Positions 33,704-42,837 of a stretch of DNA of 64,000 nt are shown piece by piece. Location: contig NC_009253.1 in NCBI RefSeq assembly GCF_000016165.1, positions 840,332-904,331 of the forward strand, written 5' to 3'. A program made the position numbers and the translations under genes. The notes beneath the pieces are model-generated. The model was not told where the DNA came from and ran no database searches. It worked only from the letters and a program-made list of their open reading frames with translations. The first letter of the stretch is position 1. Every line of letters starts with the position of its first letter. The DNA comes from Desulforamulus reducens MI-1 (GTDB taxonomy: Bacteria > Bacillota > Desulfotomaculia > Desulfotomaculales > Desulfotomaculaceae).

Positions 33704-34474
33704 ATGTTTATGAAAATAGATAATCTTAAAAAAGTATTAGAGGCTGAGAGACCTTTATACCCTGAGTTGATGGCAACAATAGCCCAAAAATTCCGTGAGG
33801 ACTGGACGTATAATACCAACGCCATCGAGGGCAACACAATGACCTTACAGGAGACAGCTTTTTTTCTTCGTGAGGGTTTAACTGTTAAAGGTCGCACACT
33901 TAAAGAGCATTTAGAGATGATTAACCATGCCGAGGCCGTGGACTTTCTAAAAGATGCTATCAAACACAGAGATTTAACGGAGGGACTAATTAAAGAATTT
34001 CATGCCATGCTGTTCTCTGGCATCAAGACTTTAGCTGGGGGAGTACCAGTTATACCAGGAGCCTACAAAACAAAAGACAATCACGTTTTAACCGCCAGCG
34101 GAATAATTCACCATTACGCACCAGCAACTCAGGTTTCTGCTGAAATGGAAAACCTTATAAACTGGTACAATGACAGCAAACTAAAAATGCATCCGATTGA
34201 ATTAGCTGCTCTCTTTCACCACCGATTTGTTGCCATTCATCCCTTCCCTGATGGAAACGGTAGAGTAAGCCGGTTGTGTATGAACTACATCTTAATGAAG
34301 AACGGTTATCCCCCGGCCATTATCCGCAAGGAGAACCGCTGGGACTATTACACTGCCCTGGAAGAAGCAGACAACAATAAGACCGAAGCATTTGTGCAGT
34401 TAGTAGCTGCTGAGGTTAAGCAAAGCCTTGAATTGATGATTACGGAGATAGAGAAAGTTAAACGGGTTAATTGA
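33704..34474 (+). CDS. Fic-domain AMP-transferase
   Basis: A 256-residue Fic protein that would transfer AMP (or another nucleotide part) to a target protein. The core motif HPFPDGNGRVSR (~178) is complete. An N-terminal TNAIEGN (~35) matches the auto-inhibitory (S/T)xxxE(G/N) helix, so it is a self-inhibited class II Fic. ATG 33704 follows GGAAGTGATT, two bases after the AbrB stop. A mobile-element toxin or a regulator of a host target are both possible. Confidence 0.88.
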   Translation: MFMKIDNLKKVLEAERPLYPELMATIAQKFREDWTYNTNAIEGNTMTLQETAFFLREGLTVKGRTLKEHLEMINHAEAVDFLKDAIKHRDLTEGLIKEFHAMLFSGIKTLAGGVPVIPGAYKTKDNHVLTASGIIHHYAPATQVSAEMENLINWYNDSKLKMHPIELAALFHHRFVAIHPFPDGNGRVSRLCMNYILMKNGYPPAIIRKENRWDYYTALEEADNNKTEAFVQLVAAEVKQSLELMITEIEKVKRVN

Positions 34475-34556
34475 TAATTTAACTTTCCATACAATGCTGC
34501 CGTACTCGCTACGGCGGAAGTTGACTAGGTTCACAGAATAGAAAGTAGGTGATTAC

Positions 34557-35426
34557 ATGAAAAAAATCTTCGTTACTGGCCTGTTGGCTGTATCAATGGC
34601 TTTAGTTATTGCCACTGGTGCGTTCTCTGCGCAGGGAGACCCTCTGACTAATGGTGTGCTTCGTTTTATGATTGGACAAAAGCACTATCTAGTTGATAAA
34701 AATACGACTGAAATGGATGCGGCACCATATATCAAAAGCGGACGTACCTTTGTTCCTGTTCGGTTCCTGGGAGACGGCCTAAGTGCGGCAACTGATTATA
34801 CCACCGATGGAACGGTTACAGTTACTAAAGGAGATAAGCTAGTTACCCTGAAAATCGGTTCTGGCCAATTGAAAATAGGTAATGCTCAAAGCTGGATGGA
34901 CGTAGCCCCCGAGATCAAAGAGGGACGGACTTACCTGCCTGCTAGATTCGTGGCCGAAGCCTTTGGCTATCATGTGGATTGGGATGCAGATACCGAAACA
35001 GTTAGGGTATTCCCCGATGGAGTGGTGTTGAAGCCAGAAATAGTTTATCAGTTAGAGAAATTCTTAGGTGCTGAAATGACGTACTACGTAGATAGCATGG
35101 ATAGTAAATATAACCATTGGAAATATGGTTCTAAAAAAGATAACTTTGATGTAGGTTATGATAATGATGGTGATATTTATATCCGTGTCTTTGAACATGC
35201 AAAAGAAGAAGATATTCAAAAGTCCTTTGCTGTTATGCGGGGATTGTATCCGAACAACCCTGAGATAGTTCAAAAAATGCAGTCAATCTTAGGAAAGAAA
35301 CGTCAGAAGAATGATTACGATGAAAAATGGAAAATTAAAGTGAACAATAGAAGCGTTCATGTAAATACATTTTGGAATGATAACACAGTTCTTTATAGTG
35401 TTATGGTTCTCAAAGATGATAAGTAA
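34557..35426 (+). CDS. Secreted protein with copper-amine-oxidase N-terminal (stalk) domains
   Basis: A 289-residue protein with a signal peptide (MKKIFVTGLLAVSMALVIA...FSA). Residues ~35-160 hold two stalk-domain repeats (SGRTFVPVRFLGDGLSAATD, then EGRTYLPARFVAEAFGYHVD), which anchor or present proteins at the surface of many Clostridia. Residues ~170-289 form a domain shared with the next protein (DYDEKWK...NTFWNDNTVLYSVMV). A terminator follows. Confidence 0.8.
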   Translation: MKKIFVTGLLAVSMALVIATGAFSAQGDPLTNGVLRFMIGQKHYLVDKNTTEMDAAPYIKSGRTFVPVRFLGDGLSAATDYTTDGTVTVTKGDKLVTLKIGSGQLKIGNAQSWMDVAPEIKEGRTYLPARFVAEAFGYHVDWDADTETVRVFPDGVVLKPEIVYQLEKFLGAEMTYYVDSMDSKYNHWKYGSKKDNFDVGYDNDGDIYIRVFEHAKEEDIQKSFAVMRGLYPNNPEIVQKMQSILGKKRQKNDYDEKWKIKVNNRSVHVNTFWNDNTVLYSVMVLKDDK

Positions 35427-35457
35427 GGCACACAATCGTGTGTCTTTTGTTTTTTTA
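35425..35457 (+). terminator. Rho-independent terminator
   Basis: AAGGCACAC-AATC-GTGTGTCTTTT (one G-T pair), followed by GTTTTTTT. Confidence 0.75.
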
Positions 35458-35470
35458 AGGGGGTATGAGA

Positions 35471-35968
35471 ATGAAAAGAATCTTAACTATCTGCGGAATA
35501 GTGGTATTATTTATCGGTATTTTTGCTTATGCAAAGTGGCCTTTTGAGCAAGAAGTTGTTACTGAAAAAACAGACCAATCAGTGGCAGTTGAAAAGATCG
35601 AGAAGCAGCTTAACATTCAAATGACTAAGCCTGAAAAGGCTAATTTCTGGGACTATCAGTTAAAAGATAAGATAAGGATCACTTACGATGAACCAGAATC
35701 TATTGCAGAAGTTTCAATCTCTGTATTTAGTAACGCTACAACCGAAGATGTAAAAAACACCTGCAAGGTTTTGAAAGGATATTTTTCTCCAGAAGAACAG
35801 GAAGAAATTGCCGCAAAGATTCTTTCTATCTACCAGAAGAAGAAATCCAACCCTGAGTATGACGAACGCTGGGAACACAAATATGGTAATCGACGGGTAA
35901 ATGCTAATGCATTTTGGAATGACCAAACTGCTCTCATGTCCGTATTGATTTTCAAGGAGGGGAAGTAA
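35471..35968 (+). CDS. Exported single-domain protein, paralogue of the 34557 C-terminal domain
   Basis: A 165-residue protein: signal/anchor (ILTICGIVVLFIGIFAYA), then the same ~110-residue domain as in the gene before, with YDERWEHKYGNRRVNANAFW and NDQTALMSVLIFK aligned to its counterparts. It lacks the stalk domains. ATG 35471 has AAGGGGG 8 bases upstream. Function unknown. Confidence 0.65.
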   Translation: MKRILTICGIVVLFIGIFAYAKWPFEQEVVTEKTDQSVAVEKIEKQLNIQMTKPEKANFWDYQLKDKIRITYDEPESIAEVSISVFSNATTEDVKNTCKVLKGYFSPEEQEEIAAKILSIYQKKKSNPEYDERWEHKYGNRRVNANAFWNDQTALMSVLIFKEGK

Positions 35969-37417
35969 ATGAAACGATTTATCACCCTTCTGTCCTTAGT
36001 TTTCTTTACATTCTTTATTGTCAACACTGCTTTTGCAGGGCTATTGGAAGATACCTTACAACAATTACATTACGAAAACCCCAGGGTAATTCACGGTAAG
36101 ACGCTATACGCGCGATTAGCCGAGGGTACTGATCGACCCAGGGTAGTCTACGGTACACCCAATGATGTTAGTGGTGTCAACCCACCCCAGAGTTTAAAAA
36201 ACGGTCAATATAGATATTTAGGCTATGCCTATGATGGCGAACCCTTTACAAACTCTAACTTCCCCAATGATGACTTGAAAACAAACTATGATCAAAGAAA
36301 CTGGATTTCTGAACCGTGGAATAATGGACTATGTAATAATCAATGGAATGAAGACTTCTCCGAAGATGTTTGGAACTCTATCTTTGCAGCCCTACCACCT
36401 AGCTTACATGACAGAGACAAGGTCAAAATCCTCGTACCGCCAACCCCTACCACCATGGGTTCCGTCCGAGCCTGGCACCAAAGGCCGGATGGCATTTGGT
36501 ATGAGACATTTAACAGCATTCAGTATTTAGGCCCTGCAAGCCTTGAAGTGGTTCCTGATGAAGCCACCGTCAAAGTTGGCGGCACCCATCAATACCACGC
36601 AATCTTGCACTATAGCGACCCAAACATGAAACCACAAGACGTTACCAATACCGCAGAATGGTCTACCAACGTGCCTGAAATTTCCAAGGTTAATAAAGGG
36701 CTTGCCACTGGCCTAGCCAAAGGCACAGCAACAATTACGGCCAAACACTCGGGCCTAACGGATAGGGCACTGTTTAGAGTTATTAACGACAGTGAGCCAG
36801 AACCCCCAAGTCCAGAGAAACCAGAACCTCCTAAGCAGGGGGAAGAAGGAAACCTCTATGTTCTTTCAATCGAACTCCTGGATGCCAATGGCTCGCCATT
36901 CTATGGCACCCTGACTGCTGGTCAAAACTATAAAGTGAAAGCAACATATAAGTCCAAGTTTGACATATCTGGCTGGGCAAGGCTTGGAATGTTCTATAAA
37001 ACGTCCTCTGATGTAAGAAAAGTCGGTGATTATGTACATGTACAAATGTCACCCGGCGATACTACTGAAAAAACATGGGAATTTAATGCTGCACCAGGGA
37101 ATGGATCACTTATAGCAACGATCCAACTGGACTGGCGGAGTGGAGAAGCCTTTAACCCCTTGCAATTTGAGGGCAAAACAGAAACAACCTACGACGACAA
37201 TAAAATGTCTCTAAGCCTAGGAGGATCTGATAGCCCAACAGGTCCACCATCAACCCGAGTTTATGAGAGAACTGGCTATTATCACCCCGTCAGAACAGTA
37301 GCTGTACCGGTCTACCGCAAAGAATATGAAACAATCATAGAGTATGTAAAAGTCCCCTTTGTACCGGCTAAATATAAAGTTAAAACAATTCTTATCCCCC
37401 ATAAAGATGATGAATAA
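35969..37417 (+). CDS. Secreted protein with BIG2-type Ig-like domain
   Basis: A 482-residue protein with a signal peptide (FITLLSLVFFTFFIVNTAFA), an N-terminal unknown region with many Asn/Trp/Tyr (residues ~25-185), a BIG2-like domain (~187-275: SLEVVPDEATVKVGGTHQYH...GLATGLAKGTATITAKHSG), a Pro/Glu linker (PEPPSPEKPEPPK) and a second beta-domain (~300-400, CARDB-like). ATG 35969 directly follows the previous stop, with AAGGAGGGG upstream. Likely a surface adhesin or pilus-associated protein. Confidence 0.75.
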   Translation: MKRFITLLSLVFFTFFIVNTAFAGLLEDTLQQLHYENPRVIHGKTLYARLAEGTDRPRVVYGTPNDVSGVNPPQSLKNGQYRYLGYAYDGEPFTNSNFPNDDLKTNYDQRNWISEPWNNGLCNNQWNEDFSEDVWNSIFAALPPSLHDRDKVKILVPPTPTTMGSVRAWHQRPDGIWYETFNSIQYLGPASLEVVPDEATVKVGGTHQYHAILHYSDPNMKPQDVTNTAEWSTNVPEISKVNKGLATGLAKGTATITAKHSGLTDRALFRVINDSEPEPPSPEKPEPPKQGEEGNLYVLSIELLDANGSPFYGTLTAGQNYKVKATYKSKFDISGWARLGMFYKTSSDVRKVGDYVHVQMSPGDTTEKTWEFNAAPGNGSLIATIQLDWRSGEAFNPLQFEGKTETTYDDNKMSLSLGGSDSPTGPPSTRVYERTGYYHPVRTVAVPVYRKEYETIIEYVKVPFVPAKYKVKTILIPHKDDE

Positions 37418-37422
37418 TTCTT

Positions 37423-37452
37423 AGACCTGCACCCGCAGGTCTTTATTTTTTA
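37423..37452 (+). terminator. Rho-independent terminator
   Basis: AGACCTGC-ACCC-GCAGGTCT followed by TTATTTTTT. Confidence 0.85.
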
Positions 37453-37465
37453 GGGAGGTGGTAAT

Positions 37466-39670
37466 TTGAAAAAAGTAATGTTTCTGCTGGTGGTGGTATT
37501 ATTATTGTTTGCCACACCAGTTTTTGGGCAAACAAAAGATTGGCAGGACTTGGGAAATGGTATAAGCGTTTATGGCTATCGGAAAAATTATGGAGACAAA
37601 GATTTACTGATTGAGTGTGATAGTGGTACAGGAAAGGAAACTGGCAATGCTTTTTGGGCTCAAAAGAGAGTGAAAGAAAAAGATGTATTTGACCACTGGA
37701 ATTACATCAAAAAAGAAGATTTCTCTATTGTATCGGAAGTTCAGCCAGTGAAAGTAAAAAGAATCTTTGCGCCAAATATACCAACCAATGAATTTGATTC
37801 CGTAACAAATCCTACAACTGGGGAAAAAGTTGTAGCATCATCTGGAATGGTATCGTGGCCTGGAGATAACTTTGCTCGCATTGTTCCAGGAACAAATCCT
37901 GCTTATTGGTTAATTGTTGCCGAAGTAAAAAACCCCAACCCATTTCCGGTTAAGGCAGAGGTTAGAGTTGCTGTTCAGAGTATGGAAGTAAAAGAAGAAA
38001 TCAAGTTTCAAAGCCAGGAGACTAGATACGTTAAAGTAAACGATCAACCCCAAGAAAAAATACTTTCACAAAGGGCATCTAATGACCAAAATGGTTGGTC
38101 ATTGGCCTCGTGGAGTACAAAGATTACTGAAAATATGGACATTCAGTTACCGAAATATTTGGGAACGGGGAAAAGAGCATGGATTGATTGGGGTGATCTA
38201 ATAGGACAAACACTAGATTTAGAACTTTATAAACCCGATGTATTAGATCAGAACTCTGCATATTCAATTAAGGTCTACAACCGAAAAGGTGATCCTTGGT
38301 CATTTGATGGTTCTATTAGATATACCGAAGATGGGTGGATTGTAGCTGGTAAGGCGTTCCCTGAGAATAAACAAGAATATGTTTTAACTTTCATGAAAGA
38401 TTGGATAAAAAGAAATGCTTTAGAACTACCCGTTATAAGATCATATAGTGAAGAACAGGAAATTGATGGAATAACCATCGAACGGTGTAAACCATCCAAT
38501 GCTGCGCTGGCGGATATCGCAAGTTCCCTAAACAATATAGTTGGCCCCATAATTCAAGGTTATGATAGCAGAAAACGATCCCTTGCTGAGTATGAACAAA
38601 ACTTTAATGATCTACCAGTATTTAAGGTTGACGATCCAAAATTAGCAGGGTGGGCCGGGGATAAGCTGCCGGTTGTTACGCAAAGACCTATTTTTATCTC
38701 ACAGTATGAATTTGTGCCACAAGAAAGTCCCAACGTGGGGCTATTAAAGAAAACCTTACAACCGGGATTGTTCATCCAGGCGGATAATGAATCCAGGCCA
38801 AAATTAGAAACTAAGATTTTACTGAATAACTTTATAAAAGAAGTTACTGACAGTAAGACAAAGTACACTTTTTATGTTGATGTTAGTATTACAGGCATAA
38901 ATAACAATAACTTTGACGTAATTTTTAAAACCAATAATGGTGGCAATGTAAGAGTCTATCTTCCCCAGTTGCAGTACCTTAAAAACTATGTTCAAACCCT
39001 AAATAGTATAGGGGAAGAAACGCGATACGAAAAAATAAACCGTAAGAATATCAAGATAACCAAAAAATGGTATAAAGACCCAATAACCACACCTGACTTC
39101 AATTTTGTAACACTTGATAATTCAATCAGACTAGATAAAAACTCTTCAAAGCAATTGTTTAAAGGAATTAAAGAGATATGCTTTGAAATAGACACAACCC
39201 CAGAGCAAAGTGTAGAAGCTAAATTTAGTAATTTTTTTGGCGGTCAAAACGAGGCAATTTTTTTTAGCAATGGTAGCCGATATATAATGGAAATTCCTTA
39301 CCAAGATAGTTTTGTTGGATTAGCACTGTTCAATATGAAGTATAGAAGTTATAGCCTTGGTAAACAACAACATGACAGCTACTACAGCATTGGTATGTTT
39401 GGATGCTCTGCAGGTATTCAAAGTATGTCCAACCTGCATGAAGGCTTATTTCTGTTTCCTAAAGATGAATTTTATTACTTAGTTACTCAAAACCGCCAAA
39501 ATACATTAACTTTTCCTGGTAATTCAAAGGAGAATTTGTATAACATTGCAACCCCTAATAATAATCCATCCGAAAATCCTAGTCTCTCACTAGCAGATAT
39601 CTGGATGGAATACCGGGCTTATCGACCCTATGCAGTAGATTGGGAATATACTTGGGAAGAGTCTGAATAA
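37466..39670 (+). CDS. Large secreted protein, function unknown
   Basis: A 734-residue protein with a signal peptide (VMFLLVVVLLLFATPVFG), starting TTG 37466 behind AGGGAGGTGG. The mature part is beta-rich and aromatic, with no transmembrane anchor and few Cys. A helical stretch near residues 345-375 (AALADIASSLNNIVGPIIQG) stands out. Flanked by other exported genes, so it is probably an extracellular partner in a surface structure. No family recognised. Confidence 0.65.
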   Translation: MKKVMFLLVVVLLLFATPVFGQTKDWQDLGNGISVYGYRKNYGDKDLLIECDSGTGKETGNAFWAQKRVKEKDVFDHWNYIKKEDFSIVSEVQPVKVKRIFAPNIPTNEFDSVTNPTTGEKVVASSGMVSWPGDNFARIVPGTNPAYWLIVAEVKNPNPFPVKAEVRVAVQSMEVKEEIKFQSQETRYVKVNDQPQEKILSQRASNDQNGWSLASWSTKITENMDIQLPKYLGTGKRAWIDWGDLIGQTLDLELYKPDVLDQNSAYSIKVYNRKGDPWSFDGSIRYTEDGWIVAGKAFPENKQEYVLTFMKDWIKRNALELPVIRSYSEEQEIDGITIERCKPSNAALADIASSLNNIVGPIIQGYDSRKRSLAEYEQNFNDLPVFKVDDPKLAGWAGDKLPVVTQRPIFISQYEFVPQESPNVGLLKKTLQPGLFIQADNESRPKLETKILLNNFIKEVTDSKTKYTFYVDVSITGINNNNFDVIFKTNNGGNVRVYLPQLQYLKNYVQTLNSIGEETRYEKINRKNIKITKKWYKDPITTPDFNFVTLDNSIRLDKNSSKQLFKGIKEICFEIDTTPEQSVEAKFSNFFGGQNEAIFFSNGSRYIMEIPYQDSFVGLALFNMKYRSYSLGKQQHDSYYSIGMFGCSAGIQSMSNLHEGLFLFPKDEFYYLVTQNRQNTLTFPGNSKENLYNIATPNNNPSENPSLSLADIWMEYRAYRPYAVDWEYTWEESE

Positions 39671-39689
39671 TTTAGACGAGGTGATACAA

Positions 39690-40988
39690 TTGAAAAAATA
39701 CGTATCAGTATTAATAATTGCAATAGCTTATTTGCTAAATAATATTAATATTGCTTCTGCAGATATTATAACTTCAACAGTGTCATTAAAACGCACTGGC
39801 GTTAGTGCTGGGGATACTGCTGTGAGTTCATACTCTAGGGGGATGGTAGCTTACATTGAACATGCTCAAGCAGCTTATTTTTTGTATATACTAAACCATA
39901 AACCATATGCAATAGATAATCACCCTTTACATTTTTCTGTTGCTGACAATAACTATATAAATGGGACAATGACATTAGAAGTAAGAAGAAACGATATAAA
40001 CGGTCCACTTGAGTATGTTGAAACTAAAAGTTTTACCGGTGATAAATATTACGAGTACCTTTATTTTGATATACCAATATTAAACCCCTTTTTAGCATCA
40101 GGGGAACGTCTATATTATGTAATAAACAACCAAACCAATTGTAGATTAAGATATTATTTCTACCCCAGCAATGATTGGAAAGTATCGATTCAACTATATG
40201 ATCAAATTAACGCTGATATTTTAAGAGAGGCATCAGCTGCAAAGAACAATGCTGACCTTGCCCGACAATATGCAAGTTGGGCAAATGGCAATGCAGAGAC
40301 AGCAAAAAACAACATCCTATGGGGCACTGATATCGGTGGTAAATCCCTGGGGGCAACATTTGACCAGGCCGCATCAGCTAATAACTACGGCTACTGGTCG
40401 TCTGGATACCTTGATGGCTCTAAAAATGGCGGGAAATCTCTTGCATCAACATACGACCAAGCGAACTCTGCCAGTATTAATGCTTCTGGTGCTAAGACCT
40501 CGGCGGATTCCGCCAAAGCAAGTGCGGATTTAGCAAATACCCAAGCTACCACTGCAGCCAGTCGGGTATGGGACACTACCGAAAATAAATCCGCCGTCAC
40601 AATTGCTAAGGAATCCCGAGATAAGGCTAATACAGCAGTAACTCAAACCTTCTACAACGGCAAATCAGCTGCAGAATGGGCCGCCATTGCTGCTACCAGT
40701 GGTGGGGACTATATTGCCCCAAATTTAGAGTGCTCTTGGCAGGGTGGGGCTACCATAACAAATGCATCCCGGCAAGCCACCCTGGTGGTTTCAGTTTCAG
40801 ATAATGTCTCTGCCCCGGCTAATATCGCCCGGGCCTACTCCTTAGACGGAACAACCTATACTAATTTTACTGGCAACACGGTTACGATCACTTTTCCAAC
40901 TAGTCCGAAGTACAGGACAGTATATGTAAGGGCCACTGATGAGACCGGTAAACAAACGGTAAAAACCCTAAATATATTCGTCCAATAA
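39690..40988 (+). CDS. Secreted coiled-coil protein with C-terminal Ig-like domain
   Basis: A 432-residue protein with a signal peptide (VSVLIIAIAYLLNNINIASA). Residues ~30-170 form a beta domain; residues ~175-325 are Ala/Ser/Asn-rich helical repeats with two near-copies (GGKSLGATFDQAASA and GGKSLASTYDQANSA); the last ~95 residues form an Ig-like domain. TTG 39690 has GAGGTGAT upstream, so the longer GTG start is rejected. The architecture suggests a fibrous adhesin. Confidence 0.7.
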   Translation: MKKYVSVLIIAIAYLLNNINIASADIITSTVSLKRTGVSAGDTAVSSYSRGMVAYIEHAQAAYFLYILNHKPYAIDNHPLHFSVADNNYINGTMTLEVRRNDINGPLEYVETKSFTGDKYYEYLYFDIPILNPFLASGERLYYVINNQTNCRLRYYFYPSNDWKVSIQLYDQINADILREASAAKNNADLARQYASWANGNAETAKNNILWGTDIGGKSLGATFDQAASANNYGYWSSGYLDGSKNGGKSLASTYDQANSASINASGAKTSADSAKASADLANTQATTAASRVWDTTENKSAVTIAKESRDKANTAVTQTFYNGKSAAEWAAIAATSGGDYIAPNLECSWQGGATITNASRQATLVVSVSDNVSAPANIARAYSLDGTTYTNFTGNTVTITFPTSPKYRTVYVRATDETGKQTVKTLNIFVQ

Positions 40989-40996
40989 CTAACCAG

Positions 40997-41029
40997 CACT
41001 GCCAAATGGCAGTGCTTTCTTTTTTAAAG
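40997..41029 (+). repeat. Terminator, copy 1 of a perfect 33-bp direct repeat
   Basis: CACTGCC-AAAT-GGCAGTG followed by CTTTCTTTTTTAAAG. The same 33 bases recur exactly at 41955-41987. It functions as a rho-independent terminator after the coiled-coil gene. Confidence 0.9.
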
Positions 41030-41042
41030 GGAGGTGATGAAA

Positions 41043-41201
41043 TTGAACAGAAAAAGAATAATTAATGTGCTTTTATTTTTAGTTAATATTATTCTTATAC
41101 TAACAATCATTATTATTCAGTTCAAAGATATAAACTTACTAAAGGGAAAAACAAAATTTGCTTATTACACTGTTCAGTTATTTATCAAAAATTCACAGTA
41201 A
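41043..41201 (+). CDS. Small single-helix membrane protein
   Basis: A 52-residue ORF (MNRKRIINVLLFLVNIILIL...) with one hydrophobic helix. TTG 41043 lies 8 bases after AGGGAGG; ATG 41037 is too close. It overlaps the 3' end of the convergent gene at 41185 by 17 bases. It lies between the two 33-bp repeats. Confidence 0.4.
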   Translation: MNRKRIINVLLFLVNIILILTIIIIQFKDINLLKGKTKFAYYTVQLFIKNSQ

Positions 41202-41805
41202 TAGTGTAAGTTTCAATAATCGCAGCAATTGTTAATAATGCTTCAGAAACTATAAATACTAAGGCAACTTCCTTTTTAGAATAAATATTATCCGTCGAAT
41301 TTTGGTTACGTAGAATATTTGATGAAATTATAATTTTTGACAGTAAATATCCTTCTGGAATTGAATAGGATAACATTTCTGGAAGGCCATGAATCTTATT
41401 TATTTTAATCCAAGAGTTAAAAAAGCTAAATCCATTTTTATACAAAAATGCAATTATTGTTCCGCTTCTAATTAAGTTTATAATGTCAATAAAAACAAGA
41501 CTAAGCAAAGGTATAAGTGCAAGTAAATTAAAAATCTGATTCTTTCTTTTTGTGGATTGGTTTAAATACCATAAGCCAAATAAACAAAGTAAAAAATAGC
41601 AAATTAATATTAATGTATTCCAAAACCAAATATTCAATCCTAGAGAAAACCCTGTCATATTGTTCTGCTGTTGATAAATTGATAAGTAGTTATGTATGTG
41701 TTGATCTATGAAGGTTGATTTATAAAAATAACCCCAAATAATTTCAAAAAGAGTTTGAAATAAAAAGAAGAAAAGAACACATGCTATTAATCTATTTTTA
41801 TTCAT
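41185..41805 (-). CDS. SpoIIM-like (DUF95) membrane protein
   Basis: A 206-residue minus-strand protein with about five hydrophobic segments. The segment IHGLPEMLSYSIPEGYLLSK recalls the HG-x-x-E...G signature of SpoIIM/DUF95 proteins. In Bacillus SpoIIM acts in engulfment; many relatives have other roles. AAGGGGATG precedes its ATG. It is AT-rich and runs against its neighbours, between the two copies of the 33-bp repeat, so it is probably an insertion. Confidence 0.55.
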   Translation of the reverse strand: MNKNRLIACVLFFFLFQTLFEIIWGYFYKSTFIDQHIHNYLSIYQQQNNMTGFSLGLNIWFWNTLILICYFLLCLFGLWYLNQSTKRKNQIFNLLALIPLLSLVFIDIINLIRSGTIIAFLYKNGFSFFNSWIKINKIHGLPEMLSYSIPEGYLLSKIIISSNILRNQNSTDNIYSKKEVALVFIVSEALLTIAAIIETYTITVNF

Positions 41806-41954
41806 ATTTCATCCCCTTATCAGTAGTTATGTAGGGGCTTTCAGCCCATTATTTTTGACAATTATTATATCAAAACATTCTTTTCTTTGTATTCTATTAG
41901 ATATTAAATCCAGTCTAATTGCTGACCAAAATAATCTTACAAAACGGTAATCAT

Positions 41955-41987
41955 CACTGCCAAATGGCAGTGCTTTCTTTTTTAAAG
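41955..41987 (+). repeat. Terminator, copy 2 of the 33-bp direct repeat
   Basis: Identical over 33 bases to 40997-41029. It stands just before the second Tad operon. Confidence 0.9.
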
Positions 41988-42018
41988 AAGACTTTTAAAG
42001 CAACTGGAGGTGAATTTT

Positions 42019-42822
42019 ATTAATACTGCTGTACTGAAGAAGATACCACTAAAAACCATATTCATTGTCCTGGTCGGTATAGGGGTAACTGCAGGTTCCG
42101 TAGGGCAGTTGCAAACCTGGGTGGACACCCATCAGGAAAAGGTGAAAGTCCCGGTGGTCAAGCAAAAGGTAACGCAATACTCCATGATAGGCCCGGGCAT
42201 GATCGAAATGCAGGATAAGCTAAAACTGGCTGCGGATCCCTATGCAGTAAAAACACTTCAGGAAATTGAGGGAAAAGTGGCTGTAACTGACCTTATTCCA
42301 GGGGAACAGATTCGCCCTGACAAACTGGCCAATACGGATATACTTTTACAACCAGGGGAAGCATTTGTAACAGTCCGAATTGAAAAACCGGAACAGGCTT
42401 TAGCAGGACAAATAAGAGCAAACTCCATTGTAAATGTAATGTGGACCGCAGGACCCAACAGTCCTTCGTCCGTATTAGCTGAAAAGGCTCGGGTAATGTC
42501 CTTGATGGATGAAGGACTAAAGCCGGTACATACAGCCAGCGTATTTCAAGGTGTAGTTACCAATGCCACCGGACAGGCCCCTATCCCCAAGTACGTTATG
42601 CTCAAAGTTAAAGAAAGGGAGAGCTATGAATTTACCCGACCCCTGACCGGCGGTTTTATCTTACTGTCTGAAGTCTCTAAAGGAGTACAAACGCCCGTTC
42701 CGCCTGCCCAAAACGGAGAAGCTACTCCAACAACCCAACAAGGGAACCAACCGCCGGACAGCCAGAATAATACTCCTGGGGCAACCCCGAATATGAGCGA
42801 TCAGCCCCAACCACAACCGTAA
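42019..42822 (+). CDS. cpaB: CpaB/RcpC-like pilus assembly protein (second set)
   Basis: About 267 residues: an N-terminal transmembrane helix (LKTIFIVLVGIGVTAGSVG), a SAF-like domain (VPVVKQKVTQYSMIGPGMIE...AVTDLIPGEQIRPDKL), an RcpC-type domain (AFVTVRIEKPEQALAG...NSIVNVMW) and a Pro/Gln/Asn-rich tail. GGAGGTGA (42006-42013) overlaps the in-frame GTG 42010; ATT 42019 at ideal distance is the likely start. It opens the second Tad operon. Confidence 0.75.
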   Translation: MNTAVLKKIPLKTIFIVLVGIGVTAGSVGQLQTWVDTHQEKVKVPVVKQKVTQYSMIGPGMIEMQDKLKLAADPYAVKTLQEIEGKVAVTDLIPGEQIRPDKLANTDILLQPGEAFVTVRIEKPEQALAGQIRANSIVNVMWTAGPNSPSSVLAEKARVMSLMDEGLKPVHTASVFQGVVTNATGQAPIPKYVMLKVKERESYEFTRPLTGGFILLSEVSKGVQTPVPPAQNGEATPTTQQGNQPPDSQNNTPGATPNMSDQPQPQP

Positions 42823-42837
42823 AGAGGTGAATATTAA

